From positions 1 to 10,052 of the forward strand of contig CAZGSV010000113.1 of the NCBI GenBank assembly GCA_964528605.1: DNA of 10,052 bases, in the 5' to 3' direction. This document shows positions 6,243-10,052 of this stretch, in pieces. The position numbers were made by a program, and so were the translations under genes. The DNA comes from CAZGSV01 sp964528605 (GTDB lineage Bacteria; Armatimonadota; Zipacnadia; CAZGSV01). Numbering within the stretch: the stretch's first letter is position 1; every line of letters starts with the position of its first letter. Under the pieces are notes generated by a model. That model was not told the DNA's origin, ran no database searches, and saw nothing but the letters and a program-made list of their open reading frames with translations.

Positions 6243-7695
6243 CCTTTTGCTCATCAACCCCAACCGCCTCAAGCCGCCGGTGGCCCCGATCGCCGTTGAC
6301 TACCTGGCCGACGCGCTGTGCTTGGCAATGCCCAGCGGTTTCGAGTTGGGTTTCCTCGACCTCTGCCTCTCGGACGACCCGCAGGCCGACCTTGACGCTC
6401 ACTGCGAGCGCTCGCCCGGTCTGGTGGGCATCACCGTCCGCAACACGGACGACTGCTACCTGGCCAGCGGCGCCTCGTTCATGCCCCAGTTGCGCCGTCT
6501 GACAGAGGATATCCGCGCGCGCTTCGCCGGCCCCATCGTCCTCGGCGGCTCGGGCTTCTCGGTGATGCCGGAGGCGATACTCCAGTACTGCGGGCTCGAG
6601 TGGGGCGTCATCGGCGACGGCGAGTGGCCTCTGGCCGCGCTCATGGGCGCAGTGCGCGAGGGCGCGGGCGATCCCACGCGCATCCCAGGCATCGTGCACC
6701 GCAGCGCGCACGGCCGGTTCCAACGGGTGCCGTGGAAGCCGGGACCGCTGGCTTCGCTCCCGGCCTTCCGTCGTGCGCTGGTGGAGAACGGCAGGTACTT
6801 CCGCAAAGGGGGGCAGGTCGGAGTAGAGACTAAGCGGGGCTGCACGCAAGGCTGCATCTACTGCGCGGACCCGCTGGGCAAAGGCAGGACCTGCAGGCTG
6901 CGCCCAGCGGCTAAAGTGGCCGACGAAGTGGAGAACCTGCTCCGGCAAGGAGTGGAGGTGCTGCACCTATGCGACAGCGAGTTCAACGTGCCCGCCAAGC
7001 ACGCTCACGCCATTTCCAAGGAGTTCGTTGAGCGCGGCTTGGGTGGCAAGGTCAATTGGTACACCTACGCCTCTCCCAAGCCCTTCGACGCGCGGCTTGC
7101 CGACGCCATGCGGGCAGCCGGCTGCGTCGGCATTGACTTCGGCGTGGACAGCGGCGACGCGCGGATGCTGCGGCGCTTGGGAAGAGACTTCACCCCCGAG
7201 GATATCGCGGCCACTGCCAAGGCCTGCCGCGACGCGGGCATCGTCTTCATGTTCGACCTGCTCCTGGGCGGGCCCGGCGAGACTCGCGACAGCATTGCCC
7301 GCACCATCGAACTGATGAAGAACGTTGAGCCTGACCGAGTGGGGGTATCGCTGGGCGTGCGCCTCTATCCGGGCACCGCCCTAGCCCGGGAGGTCCTCCG
7401 CGCCGGGCCGCTGGCAGCGAACCCCAATCTGCGTGGCAACACCGAGGACAACGATTCGCTGCTGATGCCGGTCTTCTACCTCTCCGAGGGGTTGGGTGAG
7501 CGCGCCGAGGAGTACGTCAGGTCGCTAGTGGGCAGCGATCGGCGCTTCTTCCTACCAGGGGGGGGCGACGCGGCGGACTACAACTACAACGAGAACCGTG
7601 TGTTGGTGGACGCGTTAGCGCGCGGCCACCGAGGCGCCTACTGGGACATCCTGCGCCGCCTGCAGGAGGGCCTGGAGCCCCTGGGTGAGGATTAG
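6229..7695 (+). CDS. B12-binding-type radical SAM enzyme, substrate unknown
   Basis: A 488-residue radical SAM protein. Residues about 1-145 look like a cobalamin-binding Rossmann domain: LLLINPNRLKPPVAPIAVDYL, GITVRNTDD, VLGGSGFSVMPEAIL from residue 105, then VIGDGEWPL. The typical DxHxxG cobalamin ligand is not apparent, so cobalamin binding may be base-off or lost. The 4Fe-4S motif CTQGCIYC (Cys205, Cys209, Cys212) starts the radical SAM barrel, followed by HLCDSEFNVP and GVDSGDARMLRRLGRDFTPEDI, with a C-terminal extension to 488. Enzymes of this architecture methylate or rearrange unreactive carbons in cofactors, lipids and natural products; the substrate here is not predictable. Frame 5899-7695 is open further upstream, but ATG 6229 has AGAGGA just ahead, overlaps the previous gene by 14 nt and gives the family N-terminus. 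It is the last gene of the mutS operon and contains a G8 run (7558-7565). Confidence 0.85.
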   Translation: MTRADLLLINPNRLKPPVAPIAVDYLADALCLAMPSGFELGFLDLCLSDDPQADLDAHCERSPGLVGITVRNTDDCYLASGASFMPQLRRLTEDIRARFAGPIVLGGSGFSVMPEAILQYCGLEWGVIGDGEWPLAALMGAVREGAGDPTRIPGIVHRSAHGRFQRVPWKPGPLASLPAFRRALVENGRYFRKGGQVGVETKRGCTQGCIYCADPLGKGRTCRLRPAAKVADEVENLLRQGVEVLHLCDSEFNVPAKHAHAISKEFVERGLGGKVNWYTYASPKPFDARLADAMRAAGCVGIDFGVDSGDARMLRRLGRDFTPEDIAATAKACRDAGIVFMFDLLLGGPGETRDSIARTIELMKNVEPDRVGVSLGVRLYPGTALAREVLRAGPLAANPNLRGNTEDNDSLLMPVFYLSEGLGERAEEYVRSLVGSDRRFFLPGGGDAADYNYNENRVLVDALARGHRGAYWDILRRLQEGLEPLGED

Positions 7696-7705
7696 CAGGT
7701 CACGC

Positions 7706-7744
7706 AAAAAAGACGCGCCCCCCGATCTGCTCGAGGGACGCGCC
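7706..7744 (-). terminator. Intrinsic terminator of the pseudopilin gene
   Basis: On the minus strand, bases 7744-7731 pair with 7725-7712 in an uninterrupted 14-bp stem (11 Watson-Crick and 3 G-U pairs) closed by a GCAGA loop. Six T residues (7711-7706) follow directly. This is a textbook Rho-independent terminator 33 nt after the pseudopilin stop. On the plus strand the wobble pairs become A-C mismatches and no T run follows, so it should act mainly for the minus-strand transcript. It begins 10 bp beyond the radical SAM stop codon. Confidence 0.85.
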
Positions 7745-7777
7745 CACATTGCCGGCAAGATCTCAGCCCGTGGCGAT

Positions 7778-8242
7778 TTACCACTCGCTGAACGGCTTGC
7801 CGCTGGAGTCGTTGCCCGTCACCGCACCGATCTGAACCGTGCCGACCGGCTCTCCGGAGACATTGTAGAGCCAGTCCGTCCCTTCCGCGGCACCGCCGCT
7901 CAACTTGTTCGACGGCAGGCTGCCGGAGGCCAGGTTGTCAAGATAGGGCCCCTTCCAGTCCAGGCTGCTGATGCTGCGGGTGCCAGTGCCGGTGCCCGTC
8001 CAGATAATGCCGGTGGCCGGGCAGGTGCGCACGCTCAGATCCGTCAAAGCGTTGGGATAGGCGCCACAGTCAGCCTCAAACTCCTTTACCGCCTTGCGGA
8101 GCTCCTCCAAGCTGCTCTTGGCATTGGCCTCGTTGGCACGCTGACGTGCGCCCAAGACTCTGGGCAGGACGATAGCGGCCACGATCGCGATGATGACCAT
8201 CACGATCAGCATCTCCACCAAGGTGAAACCGCGCTTCTTCAT
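7778..8242 (-). CDS. Type II secretion GspG-like pseudopilin / type IV prepilin
   Basis: A 154-residue prepilin. The leader MKKRG is followed by FTLVEMLIVMVIIAIVAAIVL, the class III signal cut by prepilin peptidase after Gly5. Phe6 becomes the methylated first residue, and Glu10 is the conserved Glu+5. An amphipathic helix (ANEANAKSSLEELRKAVKEFEAD) comes next, then a globular part with AYPNALTDL, LDWKGPYLDNL, LP, WLYN and a C-terminal NDSSGKPFSEW, matching the GspG pattern of YPxxLxxL, WxGPYL and a terminal SxW. Cys59 and Cys74 could form a disulphide. A Thr-Gly run (TGTGTGT) probably marks a surface loop. ATG 8242 is preferred to GTG 8254 because that GTG lies inside the perfect Shine-Dalgarno AAAGGAGGTGA. 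The gene stands alone, with its own terminator and no secretion ATPase or platform gene nearby. It probably forms part of a periplasmic pseudopilus or a related surface fibre. Confidence 0.9.
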   Translation of the reverse strand: MKKRGFTLVEMLIVMVIIAIVAAIVLPRVLGARQRANEANAKSSLEELRKAVKEFEADCGAYPNALTDLSVRTCPATGIIWTGTGTGTRSISSLDWKGPYLDNLASGSLPSNKLSGGAAEGTDWLYNVSGEPVGTVQIGAVTGNDSSGKPFSEW

Positions 8243-8250
8243 TCTCTGTT

Positions 8251-8261
8251 TCACCTCCTTT
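8251..8261 (-). promoter_or_regulatory. Strong Shine-Dalgarno of the pseudopilin gene
   Basis: AAAGGAGGTGA (8261-8251, minus strand) is a full anti-16S match, with 11 nt between AGGAGG and the ATG at 8242. An in-frame GTG (8254-8252) lies inside it and is not a credible start, because it would occupy the ribosome binding site and lengthen the leader to QRMKKRG-type. The strength suggests high expression, as expected for a major pseudopilin. Confidence 0.75.
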
Positions 8262-8285
8262 CGTCCGAACCTTTAGCCATCTTCA

Positions 8286-8311
8286 GGCTTACACTTATGG
8301 CTTTACACTTA
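8286..8311 (-). promoter_or_regulatory. A+T-rich tandem repeat in the pseudopilin/glycosyltransferase divergent region
   Basis: On the minus strand, TAAGTGTAAAGCC (8311-8299) is followed by TAAGTGTAAGCC (8297-8286), a direct repeat differing by one A. It lies in the only clearly A+T-rich patch of the window (about 8283-8320). TATAGT (8316-8311, minus) is a possible -10 overlapping the repeat edge, but no good -35 stands at 16-18 bp. On the plus strand, TTTACA and TACTAT are similarly weak. The patch probably holds the pseudopilin promoter, the glycosyltransferase promoter or a regulator site serving both. The rest of 8262-8400 shows nothing I can name. Confidence 0.4.
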
Positions 8312-8400
8312 CTATATTCCGTACCGGCTGGCCCAATGTTCAAATCCGCCCAACAATTTCCCCGTTTTCGCCCCTACCGGCCCCCAGACGGCGGCGCGCG

Positions 8401-10052
8401 GTGCTAGGTCCACACCGCGTCCGCAAAGGCACTACTCTAGCCCCCCTCTCCGCGGCGGGCCTGGTTTTCCTTGCCGCGCTGGCGTATCGCGCCTACCTTT
8501 CGCGTTGGGTCACTTTCCCCGCCCCCGTGGACGCCTGCTACTACTACGATGTCGCGGCCAATCTCGCCGCCGGGCACGGCCTCACTATCGGTTACGTCTG
8601 GAACTACCTTAATGGCGTCCCAAAGTCCCTCCCCGTGCCGAGCAACGAGTACTGGCAACCCCTGGTGTCCATCATCCTGGCCGGCTTCTTCAAGGTCACC
8701 GGCGCCTCCTGGCAGGCCGCCAAGTTCTGCGGCGCGCTTTTCGGCTCTTTCATGGCCGTGCTCTGCCTTTGGTATGGGCTCAGAATCGGACTTGGGCTCG
8801 CAGCGGCCGTGTGCGCGGCACTGCTCCTTGCGGCCCAGCCCTCCATGGCTTTCGCCTCCACCTCCGACACCAGCGTCTACTCCGGGGTGGTTGTGGCGGC
8901 CGCTCTTCTGTGCGCTCTGAAGGGCGCCGAGCGAGGCGGCCACTGGTGGAGTGCAGCGGGGGCGCTCGCCGGCATGGCCTACCTGGTGCGTTCCGATGGC
9001 GCGCTGGCGCTGGTGGGCGTGGCGGCCGTCTGGTTCTTTCAACGCAGGCGCGCCGCTCGGCCGTGGTGGGAGCTGGCCGCCTGCGTGGGCTCGTTCGCCG
9101 TCGTCGTCGCGCCGTGGCTGATGCGCAACCTGGTGGTCTTCGGCAAGCCGATGCCCGTCGGCATCGCCAAGGCAGCGCTACTGCGCCGCTACCCCGAGGT
9201 ATTCGCCTCTCGCCCTGAGGTCTTCAGCCTGTCGGCGTTCGTGAAGTCCGGACTGCTCTACCAGGCCGCGAGTCGCCTGCTAACGCTCGGGAAGAACGCC
9301 GAGGACTTGCTGCGCCTCATCTCCTTCGTGGTTCTGCCCTTCGCGCTCTACGAGTTGGTGCGCGGGCGGCGCGAGATAACCCACTGGGCGGTGCTCTTCT
9401 ACTTCCTGCTGGCCCTGCTTTTCACCGCCCTCGTCATTCCCTTCGCCGCCAGAAAAGGAACCTTCGAGCATATGCTGCCCGCGATGGAGGTCTTCTTCTG
9501 GCCGCTGGGCATGCTTGGCATAGTGCACCTCTGGCGCATGGTGCCCGCGCTCAAGCGAATCAATCCGTTGGTGGGGGTGGGCATCGCCACCGCGCTGGTA
9601 GCCGCGCACTACTCCTACTGGACCGTCTCCTCCATCCCGGAACTGGTCAAGATGTGCCGCGAGCGCGAGCAACTACAGGTGCTCGCCGACCGCTGGCTCG
9701 ACCAGCGCCCCGGCAGCGAGCGCCTGGTCTTCACCGACGACCCTTGGTCCTTCTACTACCGGACCCGACGTCCTTGCGCCATGATACCGGCCGACGACTA
9801 CCCGACCATCATCAAGGTCGCGAAGCACTTGCGCTGCCGTTACGTCTTGTGGCGCCCGAAGGAGCAGTTGGTTGACTGGCCCAAGGGCGCCGCCGAGGAC
9901 AAGTACGTGGTCTTCCGCACCAGCATCCTCGAACGCCTCAACGTCTTCGAGCTCTTCTATCCCGAGTCACAGGATGGTCAGGTCTCGCCCGAGGAACTCC
10001 TGCGCGCCCACCTCGCCGCCGGCATAGCCTTGGGTCGCGGCGGGCTAATGGA
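8401..10052 (+). CDS. Multi-TM glycosyltransferase, GT39/ArnT-like (partial, runs off the right edge)
   Basis: The frame is open from GTG 8401 to the window edge, giving 550 residues with no stop. After a short basic N-terminus and a first helix (about 14-33), the first outer loop reads PVDACYYYDVAANLAAGHGLT. Asp44 and the Tyr cluster match the D-x-x-YY...A..L..G.G signature of GT39-like, polyprenyl-phosphate-sugar-dependent membrane glycosyltransferases (ArnT, PMT and relatives). About 11-12 hydrophobic segments follow. PWLMRNLVVFGKP (Pro238 onward) is another hallmark of this family. From about residue 421 a soluble domain begins (LADRWLDQRPGSERLVFTDDPWSFYY). The role would be transfer of a sugar from a lipid carrier to a lipid or protein on the outer face of the membrane; donor and acceptor are unknown. 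The start has no clear Shine-Dalgarno, and no other in-frame ATG, GTG or TTG precedes helix 1. It is divergent from the pseudopilin gene. Confidence 0.75.
   Translation, partial: MLGPHRVRKGTTLAPLSAAGLVFLAALAYRAYLSRWVTFPAPVDACYYYDVAANLAAGHGLTIGYVWNYLNGVPKSLPVPSNEYWQPLVSIILAGFFKVTGASWQAAKFCGALFGSFMAVLCLWYGLRIGLGLAAAVCAALLLAAQPSMAFASTSDTSVYSGVVVAAALLCALKGAERGGHWWSAAGALAGMAYLVRSDGALALVGVAAVWFFQRRRAARPWWELAACVGSFAVVVAPWLMRNLVVFGKPMPVGIAKAALLRRYPEVFASRPEVFSLSAFVKSGLLYQAASRLLTLGKNAEDLLRLISFVVLPFALYELVRGRREITHWAVLFYFLLALLFTALVIPFAARKGTFEHMLPAMEVFFWPLGMLGIVHLWRMVPALKRINPLVGVGIATALVAAHYSYWTVSSIPELVKMCREREQLQVLADRWLDQRPGSERLVFTDDPWSFYYRTRRPCAMIPADDYPTIIKVAKHLRCRYVLWRPKEQLVDWPKGAAEDKYVVFRTSILERLNVFELFYPESQDGQVSPEELLRAHLAAGIALGRGGLM

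Noticed and set aside
5598..6966. Minus-strand frames 5598-6272 (224 aa) and 6154-6966 (270 aa)
   Set aside because: They are antisense to the mutS 3' end, the DUF6504-like gene and the radical SAM gene, with no recognisable domain and no credible ribosome binding context.
7979..8002. GGTGCC/AGTGCC hexamer repeat inside the pseudopilin
   Set aside because: It encodes the Thr-Gly loop of the protein. It is only three or four short units, so coding low complexity explains it.
8240..8312. c-di-GMP riboswitch in the pseudopilin leader
   Set aside because: The GTGTAAAGCC sequence briefly recalls part of the GEMM consensus, but the tetraloop, receptor and second helix are absent and the leader is too short.
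7685..8407. 240-residue plus-strand open frame covering the pseudopilin
   Set aside because: It is antisense to a clear prepilin gene and runs through that gene's terminator and intergenic promoter region. No domain is recognisable.
8437..9042. 201-residue minus-strand open frame opposite the glycosyltransferase
   Set aside because: The plus strand encodes continuous hydrophobic helices with GT39-like motifs. The antisense Gly/Glu/Arg-rich peptide is the expected complement.
1..10052. CRISPR array, tRNA/rRNA, insertion sequence, prophage, toxin-antitoxin or defence genes
   Set aside because: No spaced identical repeats, tRNA-like folds, transposase or nuclease motifs or terminal inverted repeats were seen. 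All large frames are accounted for by the genes listed.

Overview
The window is GC-rich bacterial DNA (roughly two-thirds G+C by eye) with tightly packed, ordinary-looking chromosomal genes. A formylglycine-lacking sulfatase-fold hydrolase, a lone GspG-like pseudopilin and an ArnT/PMT-like membrane glycosyltransferase would suit a Gram-negative-type lineage such as Armatimonadota, Planctomycetota or a related group. That placement is inference; nothing in the window fixes the phylum. There is no rRNA, tRNA, CRISPR array, transposase, integrase or phage gene.

Layout. Positions 1-127 hold the 3' end of a plus-strand gene that looks like a SpoIIE/PP2C-type phosphatase tail. A 137-bp convergent gap with three inverted repeats follows. 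A minus-strand sulfatase-fold enzyme (265-1548) has its own sigma70-type promoter and diverges from a plus-strand major facilitator transporter (1779-3104). Next come a seven-unit degenerate heptamer array, a strong hairpin and an extended -10 promoter, which opens a three-gene plus-strand operon: mutS (3238-5874), a small DUF6504-like protein (5871-6242) and a B12-binding-type radical SAM enzyme (6229-7695). The three reading frames overlap by 4 and 14 nt, so they are probably translationally coupled. A minus-strand pseudopilin (7778-8242) converges on the operon and ends in a textbook intrinsic terminator (14-bp stem plus T6) in the 82-bp gap. Divergent from it, a large multi-TM GT39-like glycosyltransferase starts at 8401 and runs off the right edge.

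Function. MutS is complete, with the mismatch-sensing F-Y-E, Walker A, Walker B and a C-terminal QLTLF clamp-binding motif. No mutL is present. The coupled DUF6504-like protein is the most interesting neighbour, because I recall this family near translesion-polymerase (ImuB/DnaE2) genes, and it would be a candidate DNA-repair accessory. The radical SAM enzyme's substrate cannot be read from sequence. The sulfatase-like protein lacks the Cys/Ser-X-Pro-X-Arg formylglycine signature and has Thr at the nucleophile position, so it should not be assumed to be a sulfatase.

Start sites. The longest open frames begin too early for four genes. I moved the sulfatase start to ATG 1548, the transporter to GTG 1779, the radical SAM gene to ATG 6229 and the pseudopilin to ATG 8242, using ribosome binding sites, promoters and family N-termini. 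No wholly new defence or mobile system is evident. The leads worth following are the mutS-DUF6504-radical SAM operon, the Thr-nucleophile hydrolase, the homopolymer tracts and the small repeats.
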